A stretch of 64,000 nucleotides of DNA from Bradyrhizobium sp. Ash2021 (GTDB lineage: Bacteria; Pseudomonadota; Alphaproteobacteria; Rhizobiales; Xanthobacteraceae). Under the pieces are notes generated by a model that searched no databases, was not told where the DNA came from, and worked only from the letters and a program-made list of their open reading frames with translations. The stretch covers positions 62,001 to 126,000 of the forward strand of contig NZ_CP100605.1 in the NCBI RefSeq assembly GCF_031202265.1. Reading direction: 5' to 3'. Numbering within the stretch: the stretch's first letter is position 1; each line of letters starts with the position of its first letter. Below, in pieces: positions 18,817-28,029 of the stretch. A program made the translations under genes and the position numbers.

Positions 18817-19728
18817 ATGGACCTCCTCTCTCCGATGAAGACGTTCGTCCGTGTGGTGGAAGCCGGCAGCTTCACAGCAATCGCGAGCGAGCAGAACACG
18901 ACACAGCCGACGATCAGCCGCCAGATCGCAGCGCTCGAAGACCATCTCGGCGCGCGTCTCCTGACGCGGACGACCCGTGCGGTGACTCTTACCGACGACG
19001 GACGGGCCTTCTACGAACACGCGCGGCGGGCGCTCGGGGCCGTCTCCGAAGCCGAAGGCGCCGTCGGCAGACGCCGGGCGAAGCCGTCGGGGACGCTTCG
19101 CCTGACTACGCCCGTCGTGTTCGGGCGTCTTCATATCGTGCCGCGCCTTGCCGCCTTCCTTGCTCGGAATCGGGAATTGTCGATCGACCTGGTCATGAGC
19201 GACACGTTCACCGATCTGGTCGAACATGGACTCGACGTCGCGATCCGCGTCGGCGAGATCACGGACCCTGGGCTCGTGGCAAGACGGATCGGAATGGTCC
19301 GGCGCATCACCGTCGTGGCGCCGGGATATTTGAAGAGGCGCCGCACGCCGAAAACGCCGGACGATCTTCTGGATCACGACTGCATCGTCTACTCGCGGCT
19401 TGCCACAGGCAACCGCTGGTTCTTCGAAGGACGGCAAGGACCTCTGACGGTCGATGTCAAGGGACGCTTCAGGGCGGACAATTCCGAGGGCGTACGCGAG
19501 GCCGTCGTGAGCGGGCTTGGCATCGCCGTGATACCGGCCTTCGCCTTCGCCGACGAGATCAAGTCGGGAGCCGTCACCGTGCTCCTCAAGGACTACGAAC
19601 CGAAGCGCCTTCCGCTCAGCGCGGTCTACGCTTCCCGCCGGTTCGTGCCGCTCAAGGTCCGCGCCATCATCGACCATCTCGCGCACGAGTTCGCGCTGGA
19701 CCCCAGCCTGTCGATGCATATCGTCTAG
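18817..19728 (+). CDS. LysR family transcriptional regulator
   Basis: A 303-residue protein. The winged-helix DNA-binding domain at residues 1-60 shows MKTFVRVVEAGSFTAIASEQ and TQPTISRQIAALE. The effector-binding domain follows from about residue 90 (GTLRLTTPVVFGRLHIVP). The start MDLLSPMKTF is the standard family start; an earlier in-frame ATG at 18787 is less likely. It is of the group often dividing from oxidoreductase genes, and the peroxiredoxin-like gene is its probable target. Confidence 0.9.
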   Translation: MDLLSPMKTFVRVVEAGSFTAIASEQNTTQPTISRQIAALEDHLGARLLTRTTRAVTLTDDGRAFYEHARRALGAVSEAEGAVGRRRAKPSGTLRLTTPVVFGRLHIVPRLAAFLARNRELSIDLVMSDTFTDLVEHGLDVAIRVGEITDPGLVARRIGMVRRITVVAPGYLKRRRTPKTPDDLLDHDCIVYSRLATGNRWFFEGRQGPLTVDVKGRFRADNSEGVREAVVSGLGIAVIPAFAFADEIKSGAVTVLLKDYEPKRLPLSAVYASRRFVPLKVRAIIDHLAHEFALDPSLSMHIV

Positions 19729-19785
19729 GTGTTTAGTCCCAAGCTTTGATGGCGCATTCTTATCGTACGATTCGAAGGATGCGCT

Positions 19786-19986
19786 ATGGGACAAGTTTTG
19801 CACGGCTGCGCCACCACGACGGAGGCAATCCGTCGAGCAATACAAAATAGTCAAGAGAGCCTGAGAGCGCTCGCCAGGCGCTATGGGAGGCTCGGTCTCA
19901 AGCTGTTCGGCAGCATCAACGAAACGACTTTTCGGAAGGTCGTCCTCGCGCTTCTTTTCATTTCAGGAGCGGTTTTGGTTTTCTGA
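19786..19986 (+). pseudogene. IS481 transposase N-terminus fused to a TauE/SafE C-terminus
   Basis: Codons 1-34 (MGQVLHGCATTTEAIRRAIQ...SLRALARRYG) match the start of IS481-family transposases. From RLGLKLFGSINETTFRKVVL, ending ALLFISGAVLVF, the sequence matches the last segment and final helix of TauE/SafE anion exporters. The frame runs through the join by chance. Both parents are nearly completely missing, so this is a deletion scar. Confidence 0.7.
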
Positions 19987-20059
19987 GGTGAACGCCACCA
20001 GGGACATAGTTCCGTTATGACACGCGATCCGTCGTGGAACTTGCGTATGGACACCGATC

Positions 20060-20415
20060 GACAGACATCTCCTCGTTTCACAATCGCCATCCTCTCGCGC
20101 GGCGACGCTGCGGCGCGCCGGGGCACGACGCCACAGAACAGCCAGCCGCTTCGTCCGCTTCTTCGAAGCACTTGCCGCTATCGGCATCGAGGCCCGCCCC
20201 GTCATCTACGAAGAAACCTTCGCCGACGCTGTCCGGGACCACTGCTGGCGGTGAACGGCGTTCTCGTCTGGGTCGACCCGAGCCATCAGGGCAAGACACG
20301 CGCGACGCTAGGTCCATTGCTGCGCGAGGTCGCCGCGCGAGGCCCATAGGTGAGCGCACGTCCCGACGTCATTCTGAAGATGGGCGTCAAGGATGTGCTC
20401 TATCGGACGCGCCGC
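20060..20415 (+). pseudogene. Cj0069 family protein remnant with frameshifts and a stop
   Basis: Pieces in different frames follow the Cj0069 family: FTIAILSRGDAAARR; then (shifted) RFVRFFEALAAIGIEARPVI and YEETFADAV; then (shifted back) LLAVNGVLVWVDPSHQGKTR. An in-frame TAG follows at about 20347, before VSARPDVILKMGVKDVLYRT. At least two indels, one stop and loss of the C-terminal half make it non-functional. Between 20415 and 20654 no family was recognised. Confidence 0.65.
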
Positions 20416-20654
20416 ATCTGCACGGCGAGGCACGCACCCACGCTCATGCCGTCGTCATCGACGACCTCACGCAGGCTGACTTTGACGGCGCTGCTAAGGG
20501 CGGAACCTTCCTTCAACGAATCGTCATCCAGTCGAGCTTCACGCAGCTGATTGACACTGCCGCCGCCAGGCGTTTTAATCAGCGCACGGGGATTTGCGAT
20601 CTCCCCGCGAGGCGACATGCCCAAGAATCGCGTCCTGTTCACCAAGGGCGCAGC

Positions 20655-21281
20655 ATGTCATCTTACACCTCGATCTCATCCGAAAAATTGTCTCGACTGA
20701 TCGGTACCGCGGGGGCACCGACTCTCGTTGACGTGCGCATCGACGAGGATTTCGCGGCCGATCCGCGTTTGATCCCGGGCGCAACCCGATTCGCCTACAA
20801 GGACGTTCAGGATTGGGGGCCGCGGCTGATCGGACAGTCCGTCGTCGTGGTCAGCCAAAAGGGCGAGAAGCTGAGCGAAGGCACGGCGACCTTCCTCCGT
20901 CACGCCAGCGTGGGCGCAGAGACCCTCGAAGGTGGTCATCTCGGCTGGAAGGAGGCCGAGCTTCCGACCGTTCGCTCCGACAGGATACCGAAGCGCGACG
21001 GACGCGGCCGCACCATGTGGGTTACGCGATCGCGCCCGAAAATCGATCGCATCGCCTGCCCGTGGCTGATCAAGCGCTTCGTCGATCCGTCCGCAGTCTT
21101 CCTGTTCGTGACGGCGTCGGAGGTTGAGCCGGTCGCCGAGCGCTTCGATGCAACGCCGTTCGATATCGAGAACGTATTCCGGAGTCACCGCGGCGAACTC
21201 TGCACCTTCGACGTGATGGTCAAGGAGTTTGGTCTCTCGACTCCACCTGTGCCTACCGTAAATCAAATCCGGCCATATTGA
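20655..21281 (+). pseudogene. ChrB-type chromate resistance protein with rhodanese domain, cut by an IS
   Basis: The start MSSYTSISSEKLSRL leads into a rhodanese-like domain (TLVDVRIDEDF ... VVSQKG; the usual catalytic Cys is replaced in VVVVSQKGEK). Then comes a ChrB C-terminal domain (MWVTRSRPKIDRIACPWLI, FDIENVFRSHRGELCTFDVM). After FGLSTPP at 21247 the frame enters the IS end and stops at 21281. Roughly 90 C-terminal residues expected for the domain are absent. Confidence 0.8.
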
Positions 21282-21395
21282 TGGTGCAGCCCGCCCAGGA
21301 TCGGACGGCTGATAATGCGTCCGACTGCCTCAGCGGCGCGTGATGTCGGCGCGTCCTTGTTCAATGACAAGTGAGTGCGCGTACCGTTGTACAAC
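21248..21395 (-). mobile_element. 3' end of a DDE-transposase IS inserted in the ChrB gene
   Basis: The complement strand reads YNGTRTHLSLNKDAPTSRAA, then ILGGLHHQYGRI and stop, the tail of the same transposase family as at 30472. The outer edge TGTGCCTACCGTAAATC (21248-21264) matches the terminal repeat of the 30.5-kb IS at 13 of 17 positions. It defines the insertion point in the ChrB gene. The rest of the IS is missing. Confidence 0.75.
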
Positions 21396-21414
21396 CCAGC
21401 TTGATAACACCCAC

Positions 21415-21600
21415 GGGACCGGTTTTCGCGAGCTCTTGTATCGGTGGCATCCATGGTTCGGTCTGCCGGTCTTTGTCCATCAGAAGCTCGACAAGGCGGG
21501 TGACCTTGTATTCCGCTGCACGCTGAGCGGCTCCGATGCGACTCGGTGGCTTGAGATTCCTGCCTGGATCATCGGGCGCTTTTGCGGATATTTGACGATC
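21415..21600 (+). pseudogene. Remnant of a DUF5372-like recombinase-cassette gene
   Basis: The frame reads FRELLYRWHPWFGLPVFVHQ, DLVFRCTLSGSD and RWLEIPAWIIGR. It aligns by eye with the cassette protein at 10524 (YRFHPRFG ... LPAWMTD). No proper start is visible, and similarity fades after about 60 residues. It is probably what remains of another serine-recombinase cassette. Confidence 0.45.
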
Positions 21601-21880
21601 GGCCGCTCGCCGTTTTCGAAAGGCGGCGTCACCGTGCCCGCCGCAAAGGCTGGAATACTTTTTGTCGGCAGTTCGTGTCCGCCGGCAAGGAACGCCCCCG
21701 TACCTCAAAGAAGATCTCGTCTGTTCATCATCTTGCGGCTCCGCCGTCCTGGTCCTCATTTGAAAAAGTAGATCAGTCCGATGCTCATCGAGAGGAGAAG
21801 GAGCAGCAGGTGCCGTGTCTTCTGCCGCTCATGGCGAATGAGGGGGCTATCCGACACGCTAAGGTAGCGCCCTATCGCTG

Positions 21881-22660
21881 CTACATGGCTTTTGACTCTA
21901 TGCCGGCGTTCGCTCGCGCCGCCCGCTCCGCCCGCCGGTATTGCTCGATCCGGCTTTTGAGTCCCGGGCGGCTGGCGCTCTCCACCAAAGCCGCAAGATC
22001 GGCCGCGCGCGTATCCGTCGCGGTCAGGTTGAGCAACATCGATTGCGATACCGGCTCCAGCATTGTGACTTTCTCACCTATCGATTGAAGAAGACTCGGC
22101 CAATCCTCTTGTCTTGCTGTTGCCGTCGCAAGACCCATCCTGAGTGCTTCATCCGCCTTGAGCATCCGGCTGCTGGCAAGAACGGAACGCGCCGCGTCGG
22201 TGCCAATGCGGCCGACCAGCCGCCGCGTTCCGAGCGCAATGCCAAATCTCCAGCCAGGCATTCGAAAAACGGCGTCGGGCTCGGCAATACGCTCCGAACA
22301 GGCGCAGAAGATATCGCATCCCGCGCCGAGGACCTTGCCCTGAGCCAGGGCGAGCGTAACAAACGGCGCATGCGCGATGCGTTGCAACAGGAGCTCGATA
22401 CGAACCAGCTTGAGCAGCAGGTCGCCGTCGGTTTGCTGTTCAAGATCGCCAAGGTCGAAGCCGGAGCAAAAATTAGCTCCCTCGCCTTTGAACGTTACCA
22501 ACGTGGTGCCGTCCGATTCAGCCGTGCTTAAGGTGGCAATCAAGGCCTCCACCAGCGTGGCGCTCAGGGCGTTCGATTTTGCCGGACGCTTCAGCATCAT
22601 GTGCAGGGTGGATCCGTCGCGTGTGACCGCGAGTTCGTGAACGGAAGATGTCATATCCAT
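21881..22660 (-). CDS. Enoyl-CoA hydratase/isomerase (crotonase) family protein
   Basis: A 259-residue crotonase. The oxyanion-hole segments are ANFCSGFDLGDLE and LALAQGKVLGAGCDIFCACS. The C-terminal helices end ERAARANAGIESKAM. The start MDMTSSVHELAV at 22660 has a GAAGAG ribosome site. At the second catalytic Glu position it reads RFGIALGTRRL, so hydratase chemistry is uncertain and isomerase or thioesterase-like chemistry is possible. It is the last gene of the Rieske/CoA-transferase operon and likely processes the CoA thioester. Confidence 0.87.
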   Translation of the reverse strand: MDMTSSVHELAVTRDGSTLHMMLKRPAKSNALSATLVEALIATLSTAESDGTTLVTFKGEGANFCSGFDLGDLEQQTDGDLLLKLVRIELLLQRIAHAPFVTLALAQGKVLGAGCDIFCACSERIAEPDAVFRMPGWRFGIALGTRRLVGRIGTDAARSVLASSRMLKADEALRMGLATATARQEDWPSLLQSIGEKVTMLEPVSQSMLLNLTATDTRAADLAALVESASRPGLKSRIEQYRRAERAARANAGIESKAM

Positions 22661-22665
22661 ACTCT

Positions 22666-22982
22666 TCAATGTGATTGGGCGCGCCGGCCGTCAGGATTTG
22701 TCAGTACCAAAAGACCGCCCTCCAAGATCACGCCCATCCAGCCTTCAAAGGCCCACCATGCAGCTGCGGCGATAACGAGGCGAGACCCGACCGGCTATGT
22801 CGCGGAGTTATGGTGTGGGCACTATATTGGCAAGAAGCTAAATCGTCGACAGCGATGGGTTCGGCAACGAACTCCATTCCGAACGATGTCGGAATTCACG
22901 CCATGACGGGCCAACTCCGGAACAATAACGTCGGCGGACTCATCATCAGCCCACCGACGAAGATCCTTATCTCCCACTGCGC
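22666..22982 (-). other. Gap between transporter and crotonase genes, with a possible 23-residue ORF
   Basis: This 317-base gap has one candidate on the complement strand: an ATG at 22737 with GAAGG before it, encoding MGVILEGGLLVLTNPDGRRA plus a short tail. Its stop (22666-22668) is 5 nt before the crotonase start, which would allow translational coupling. Nothing else was recognised in the gap. Confidence 0.25.
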
Positions 22983-24353
22983 TCACTGCGCGGGTTGGAG
23001 AGAAACGGATCGCCTGTCTTCGATCACCGCGGAATCGCTTGAAACCGACGAATTATAGTTTCTGCGGTACGTGTCCGGAAGAAAGACAGCGCAGATCGTG
23101 GCGATCGTCGCAAGTGCGGCGAGATAGATACTTACCGCGAGCGTCGTTCCGTACTGATGGAACAAGTATGTCGCGATAAGAGGGGCCGGGCCGCCAGCCG
23201 TGATCGACGACAACTGATATCCGAGCGACGAGCCGCTATATCGCACTTCAGGCGGAAACGCTTCCGCGATAAACGCCGGCTGTGGTCCATAGGAAATATC
23301 GTGAACGACAATCGACATCACGATTGCGAGCACGATGATAGAGCTGTTTCCAGAGTTCAGCATCATGTAATAAGGGAATGCGAAAATTCCCAGAGTCACC
23401 GCACCGATAATATAGAGTGAGCGGCGGCTGATAATATCCGATAAATATCCGAATAGTGGCACGCTGATGAGCGAAGCGCTGCAGGCCAGCAACAGCGCGT
23501 TAAAAAGGAAATCCTTTGAAAGGTGCAATGTGCCGACGCCGTAGGACAGAACGAAGGTCGAGAACAGATAGAAGGCCGCGTGCTGACCGGAGCGGATGCC
23601 GCAGACCAGCAGAATTTCGCGCCAGTACTTCCTGATCGCGACGCTGACCGGCGCCTTCTGGATCGTTCCGGTTTGCTCCATTCTCTTGAAGGCGGGCGTC
23701 TCGTGAATGCCGACGCGGATGTAGAGCCCCACGCCGATCAACACGATGCTGAGGAGAAACGGAATTCGCCAGCCGATGGTTTCGAACCATTCGGTCGTGC
23801 CATATCGGCTCACCGTCGTGAGCACGATCAGCGCCAACAACAACCCGAGTGGAGATCCGAACTGCGGCCAGCTTCCAGCCAGCCCGCGCTTCCTGTCGAG
23901 CGATTTCCATTCGGTGGCAACCGCAACCGCGCCGCCCCACTCACCGCCCACGCCGAATCCCTGAAGCAACCGCAGGAAGGTGATGGCGACAGCGCCCCAG
24001 ATGCCGATCTGGTCGTATGTCGGAACGAGGCCGACGAGTACCGTGCTGACACCCATTAGCAATAGCGTGGTGACGAGCATCGCCTTTCGTCCAATACGAT
24101 CCCCGAAATGACCGAAAACAGCCGCCCCGACCGGACGGATCACAAATCCCAGGAAGAAGGTGGAGAGTGAGAGCAGCGTCGCGGAATAAGGATCGGTTTG
24201 AGGAAAAAACAGCTTTCCCAATACGGTCGCCGCGACCAATCCGTAAATATAGAAATCATACCATTCGATCATCGAGCCGACCGTCGAGGCAATCACTGCC
24301 CGACGTGCGTACCGCTGGGTATCCTTGTCTGCTGCGGTGTCTTGCACTTTCAT
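22983..24353 (-). CDS. MFS transporter of the metabolite:H+ symporter (MHS) family
   Basis: A 456-residue protein with twelve predicted membrane helices. MHS hallmarks include ASTVGSMIEWYDFYIYG at the first helix, RPVGAAVFGHFGDRIGRKAM in the loop after helix 2, and FLRLLQGFGVGGEWGGAVAV. MHS members import carboxylates such as shikimate, benzoates or alpha-ketoglutarate with protons. Its position in a Rieske oxygenase operon suggests it imports that pathway's acid substrate. There is a 175-nt gap to the CoA-transferase gene. Confidence 0.9.
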   Translation of the reverse strand: MKVQDTAADKDTQRYARRAVIASTVGSMIEWYDFYIYGLVAATVLGKLFFPQTDPYSATLLSLSTFFLGFVIRPVGAAVFGHFGDRIGRKAMLVTTLLLMGVSTVLVGLVPTYDQIGIWGAVAITFLRLLQGFGVGGEWGGAVAVATEWKSLDRKRGLAGSWPQFGSPLGLLLALIVLTTVSRYGTTEWFETIGWRIPFLLSIVLIGVGLYIRVGIHETPAFKRMEQTGTIQKAPVSVAIRKYWREILLVCGIRSGQHAAFYLFSTFVLSYGVGTLHLSKDFLFNALLLACSASLISVPLFGYLSDIISRRSLYIIGAVTLGIFAFPYYMMLNSGNSSIIVLAIVMSIVVHDISYGPQPAFIAEAFPPEVRYSGSSLGYQLSSITAGGPAPLIATYLFHQYGTTLAVSIYLAALATIATICAVFLPDTYRRNYNSSVSSDSAVIEDRRSVSLQPAQ

Positions 24354-24528
24354 ATTTTCCCTCCCGTTGTCGCCAATATTTATTCTGATTTTTATTGATG
24401 GATCTTTTCAGAGCCTCGACCGAAAGCGTGTTCTCTCCGTCTTCTTAAAACTTCTTCGCTGCCGCCACTGCTCGCGCGGCGGCGCGATACCCATGTTGCC
24501 GGTGTCGCGTTCGCGAACGTGGAATGCA

Positions 24529-25755
24529 TCAGGCAACGTCGCGTGTTTTCGAAGCCAAGCTCCCTTCGGTACCGAGCCACTCGCCGATGACCTCGGCGGT
24601 ATGTTCGCCGAGTACCGGAGGCGCCCGATAAACCGCGAATGAAAAATCGGTAATCTTGACCGGAAATCCCACGGTGCGCGTTCGGACATTGTTCGGCAGA
24701 TCGAGCGGCTTGATCAAATCCATGGCCTGAACGTGCGGATCGGCGAGAATGTCCGGATAGGTATTGATCGGAGAGCACGGGACGCCTCTGCCGTCGAATT
24801 CAAAGAGCCATTCCGCGACGTTCCGCTTGACGAATTGCTCCTGAAGAATTGTCGCCAGCTCCGTCTGCCGCCCGGCCCGATCTGCTTGGGACTTGAATCT
24901 CACATCGTCGGCAAGGTCCGACCTTCCCACCGCGTAACAGACTTCGCGCCAGAGAATGTCATTGCCCGCGGCAATGATGAAATACGCATCGCTGGCCTGA
25001 AACGCCTGATACGGCGCGTTGCGGGGATGCGCGGAACCAAGCCGTTTGCCTGGTGAACCCGTGCCGAAATATTCGCTGGTTTGCAGAGCGGAGACGCCAA
25101 GCAAAGCGCCGAGCATCGAACAGTCGATGTACGCGCCCTTTCCTTCCACTCTAACTCTCAGCAACGCCGCCAGAATGGCGTAAGCACCGTACAAGCCGGC
25201 ACAAAAATCACCGACCGGCACGCCGCATTTAACGGGGGGCTCGCCCTCATTACCGGTGACGCTCATCAACCCGCTCATGCCTTGCACGGTGACGTCGAAG
25301 GCGCCTTTCTTGGCGTACGGACCTTCCTGGCCGTAACCCGAAATTGAGCAGTAGATTAGTTTATCGTTTTCGGATTTGACGTCTTCATAACCGAGACCGA
25401 GGCGGGGCAACACGCCGGGCCGGAAGTTCTCGATCAGGACATCGCACTCCTTGATGAGAGTTTTCGTCAGCGCGATTCCGTCACTGTCTTTCAGATCGAC
25501 GCAGACGGACCGCTTATTCCTGTTTACTGAGGCAAAGTTTTCACTGTACGTATTGCCCTCGTCGTTGCTGGTTAACGGCGGCCAGTTTCTCATGCCGTCG
25601 CCACCACCGGGATTTTCGATCTTCACGACATCAGCGCCGAGATCAGCCAGCAGCGAGCCCGCAAACGGGCCCGCTGCAATCTGACAGAGTTCGAGAACTC
25701 TGACGCCGGCAAGCGGGCCGGCGCCTCTTGCTCCAGTGAGCTTATCGTGCATCAT
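24529..25755 (-). CDS. Class III CoA-transferase (CaiB/BaiF family)
   Basis: A 408-residue protein. It starts with GVRVLELCQIAAGPFAGSLL and DLGADVVKIENPGGGD. The catalytic Asp is in GPYAKKGAFDVTVQGMSGL, and a C-terminal GEHTAEVIGEWLG is present. It transfers CoA from a donor thioester to an acid acceptor. Its ATG is 3 nt from the Rieske oxygenase stop, so the two are tightly coupled. It probably activates the product or substrate acid for the crotonase in the same operon. Confidence 0.9.
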   Translation of the reverse strand: MMHDKLTGARGAGPLAGVRVLELCQIAAGPFAGSLLADLGADVVKIENPGGGDGMRNWPPLTSNDEGNTYSENFASVNRNKRSVCVDLKDSDGIALTKTLIKECDVLIENFRPGVLPRLGLGYEDVKSENDKLIYCSISGYGQEGPYAKKGAFDVTVQGMSGLMSVTGNEGEPPVKCGVPVGDFCAGLYGAYAILAALLRVRVEGKGAYIDCSMLGALLGVSALQTSEYFGTGSPGKRLGSAHPRNAPYQAFQASDAYFIIAAGNDILWREVCYAVGRSDLADDVRFKSQADRAGRQTELATILQEQFVKRNVAEWLFEFDGRGVPCSPINTYPDILADPHVQAMDLIKPLDLPNNVRTRTVGFPVKITDFSFAVYRAPPVLGEHTAEVIGEWLGTEGSLASKTRDVA

Positions 25756-25757
25756 CG

Positions 25758-26906
25758 CTACTCAGCGGCAACGCTGTGCGGATGGCCTTCCTGCTCGCGC
25801 ATCAAATCCTGAAAAATCACGCGCGCGCGGCGAATGGCAAGATCCGGTTTCAGGAACACTTCCTGATAGCCGTCATCAGGGTATTCGAACATGCGCTGCT
25901 GCTCTTCCAGAGCGAACTTGTCCTCCTTCACGACATCGGGGAACATTTCGGCGATGTGCGTGGCGGTCTGCTTGTCTGGGAATCTCTGCGACTTGTGATG
26001 CGCCGGCACGTTGATCATCACCCACCAGACGTGGCGCTTCTCGTCGATTGGGGTGTGGGTGTGAACGAGAACGTACCCTCGCTCTTGGGTATTCAGATCG
26101 AGCGTGCCCGGAAACTCGCGGACCTGGTCTCGCGCGGAAAGCTGGCCGACCGGGGCGTTCCGCATGACAACACGCGTCGCGGCCGGGCTCATCATGCAAT
26201 GGGTGTGATGCCGATCGACGGTGTCGTAGTGAAACCAGTCGACGAGATAAGGCGGCTGTTTGTAGTTGGTGACTTTTCGAATGGTCATCGCATAGCGATT
26301 GCCGCCTTCTTCACCCTCTTCCAGATCGACGGGAATACGGCTGTTTTCTATGTCGCCGATATTGCCGTCGTGAAGCGGATAGAAATGGGTGATGTCGAGA
26401 AGATTTTCGATTAGGAGAAGATAGTTGGCGGGAATCTCCATCGGTCCGACAATTTCGGTTTTCCAGTCGTCTGAGCCGACTTCCGGCAGGCTCGGCGGCT
26501 TGCGCGTCTTTGAAACTTCTACGTCTCCCGGCCAGAGCCATACCAGGCCATCCTGCTCGATGATCGGGAACGGACGAACGATGGCCTGCGGAGAAATCGG
26601 CCCCGTCGGGTGGGATGGGATCATCACGCATTTTCCCGTCATGTCGTATCGCAAGCCGTGATACGCGCACTCCAGCGTGCCGTCCTTCATCATGCGTCCC
26701 TTCGACAGCGGGAATCGCTTGTGGGCGCAACGGTCGTCATAAGCGACAAGTTGTCCCTGCTTGGTCCGCCAAGCCACGATGGGCTTTTTAGCGACGACGT
26801 GGCCGGTTAGCTTTTCCTTGGGAAAATCCGATGCAGTCCCAATCATGTACCAGCAATTTTCGATGCAAGCGTAAGTCGCGAGCGGCTGAGCGTTATTTGC
26901 GGCCAT
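25758..26906 (-). CDS. Rieske non-haem iron oxygenase, alpha subunit (VanA-like)
   Basis: A 382-residue oxygenase. The [2Fe-2S] ligands are C60, H62, C80 and H83 (DRCAHKRFPLSKG ... LECAYHGL). The mononuclear iron site follows at LIENLLDITHFYPLHDG. Length and architecture match the vanillate O-demethylase / phenoxybenzoate-type group. Electrons come from the reductase encoded 36 nt upstream. The substrate is unknown; an aromatic acid or its methyl ether is the usual choice. Confidence 0.92.
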   Translation of the reverse strand: MAANNAQPLATYACIENCWYMIGTASDFPKEKLTGHVVAKKPIVAWRTKQGQLVAYDDRCAHKRFPLSKGRMMKDGTLECAYHGLRYDMTGKCVMIPSHPTGPISPQAIVRPFPIIEQDGLVWLWPGDVEVSKTRKPPSLPEVGSDDWKTEIVGPMEIPANYLLLIENLLDITHFYPLHDGNIGDIENSRIPVDLEEGEEGGNRYAMTIRKVTNYKQPPYLVDWFHYDTVDRHHTHCMMSPAATRVVMRNAPVGQLSARDQVREFPGTLDLNTQERGYVLVHTHTPIDEKRHVWWVMINVPAHHKSQRFPDKQTATHIAEMFPDVVKEDKFALEEQQRMFEYPDDGYQEVFLKPDLAIRRARVIFQDLMREQEGHPHSVAAE

Positions 26907-26942
26907 CTTTGTCCTCCGAACTGTCGTGACACGATTTTCATG

Positions 26943-27944
26943 TTAAAGATCGAGCGTTAGCGATGGACTCTCGGCACGCGCGCAGCAAATCATCAAGTAC
27001 TTCTTGCGCTCCTCGGCGCTGAGCACGCAGTCGCGGTGTTCCGGCACGCCCTCCACGTATCGCGTGATACACGTTCCGCAAAAGCCTTCGCGACAATCTG
27101 TCTCGATGCTGTAACCACGCGCGCGCAGCACATCGACGATCGATTCCGATGCGCTGACATCGAGAACCTCGCCGGTTTTGCGGATGGCTATTTTGAACGG
27201 ATGATTTTCGTGGACGGTGTCAGATTCCGGCGCTGAGAAGTGCTCGAAGTGAACCGCATGCGGCGGCCACGCGCCGAGGTTCTCCTTGATCGCCGCCATG
27301 AAACCGGGCGGACCGCAGAAGTAGATGTGCATTCCCGGAACGTAAGCGGCGACGAGCGCCTTGATGTCGAGACCTTGCGAAGGATCGCCATTGTCGTGGT
27401 GAAGCCGAACCTTTTTGGCTTCCACACCCGGACCGAGATCTTTAAGAAACGCCGTGTTCTCGGGGGTTCGCGTGCAGTAATGCAGAACGTAATCCGCGCC
27501 CTTAGCCTCGAGCTCGGGAACCATCGACATCATCGGCGTGACGCCGATACCGCCGGCGAGCATCATATGCAGGCTGGTTTCCGATCCGGCCAATGCAAAA
27601 TGGTTTCGGGGCCCTGAGATCTCGATGAAATCGCCTTCCTGAATCTTGTGCATTGCAACCGAGCCACCGCGGCCGTTCGGCTCCAGAAGAACGGCGATGC
27701 GATATCTGGCTCGTTCGTTGGGAGAACTGGAAAGCGAATACTGGCGGACGATATGGTCATCGAGATGAACATCGATATGTGCACCCGCAGCAAACGGCGG
27801 AAGCTCATGGCCAGCGGGATGAACCAGCACAAAGGAGCGAATAGCTGCGGCTTCGTCCTTCGCGGCGGCAACTCGCACTTTATACTTCAACCGCAGAAGT
27901 TGCGGTTGCGAGGAATTTCCGATGTCTGCTCGCTCGTTCATCAT
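26943..27944 (-). CDS. Oxygenase reductase component (FMN/NAD(P)H/2Fe-2S, VanB-like)
   Basis: A 333-residue protein. The flavin domain has RQYSLSSSPNE, the NAD-binding part MLAGGIGVTPMMSM and YFCGPPGFMAAI. A C-terminal plant-type ferredoxin carries CREGFCGTCITRYVEG and a distal Cys in MICCARAESPSLTLDL. This order is that of phthalate dioxygenase reductase and VanB. It heads the operon, divergent from the LysR gene, and should pass electrons to the 25758 oxygenase. Confidence 0.92.
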   Translation of the reverse strand: MMNERADIGNSSQPQLLRLKYKVRVAAAKDEAAAIRSFVLVHPAGHELPPFAAGAHIDVHLDDHIVRQYSLSSSPNERARYRIAVLLEPNGRGGSVAMHKIQEGDFIEISGPRNHFALAGSETSLHMMLAGGIGVTPMMSMVPELEAKGADYVLHYCTRTPENTAFLKDLGPGVEAKKVRLHHDNGDPSQGLDIKALVAAYVPGMHIYFCGPPGFMAAIKENLGAWPPHAVHFEHFSAPESDTVHENHPFKIAIRKTGEVLDVSASESIVDVLRARGYSIETDCREGFCGTCITRYVEGVPEHRDCVLSAEERKKYLMICCARAESPSLTLDL

Positions 27945-28029
27945 CCAAAAAACGATAGGAGCTAGACCTATTCAAAACAAACGAGTAATATTGGCATTGG
28001 CCCATCAAATTTTTTGAAGAAACCTGGCA
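27945..28029. promoter_or_regulatory. Divergent promoter region of the Rieske operon and its LysR gene
   Basis: 85 AT-rich bases between two oppositely oriented starts. A loose dyad (ATT...AAT around 27969-27990) could be a LysR site, but no strict T-N11-A palindrome is convincing. Confidence 0.4.
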
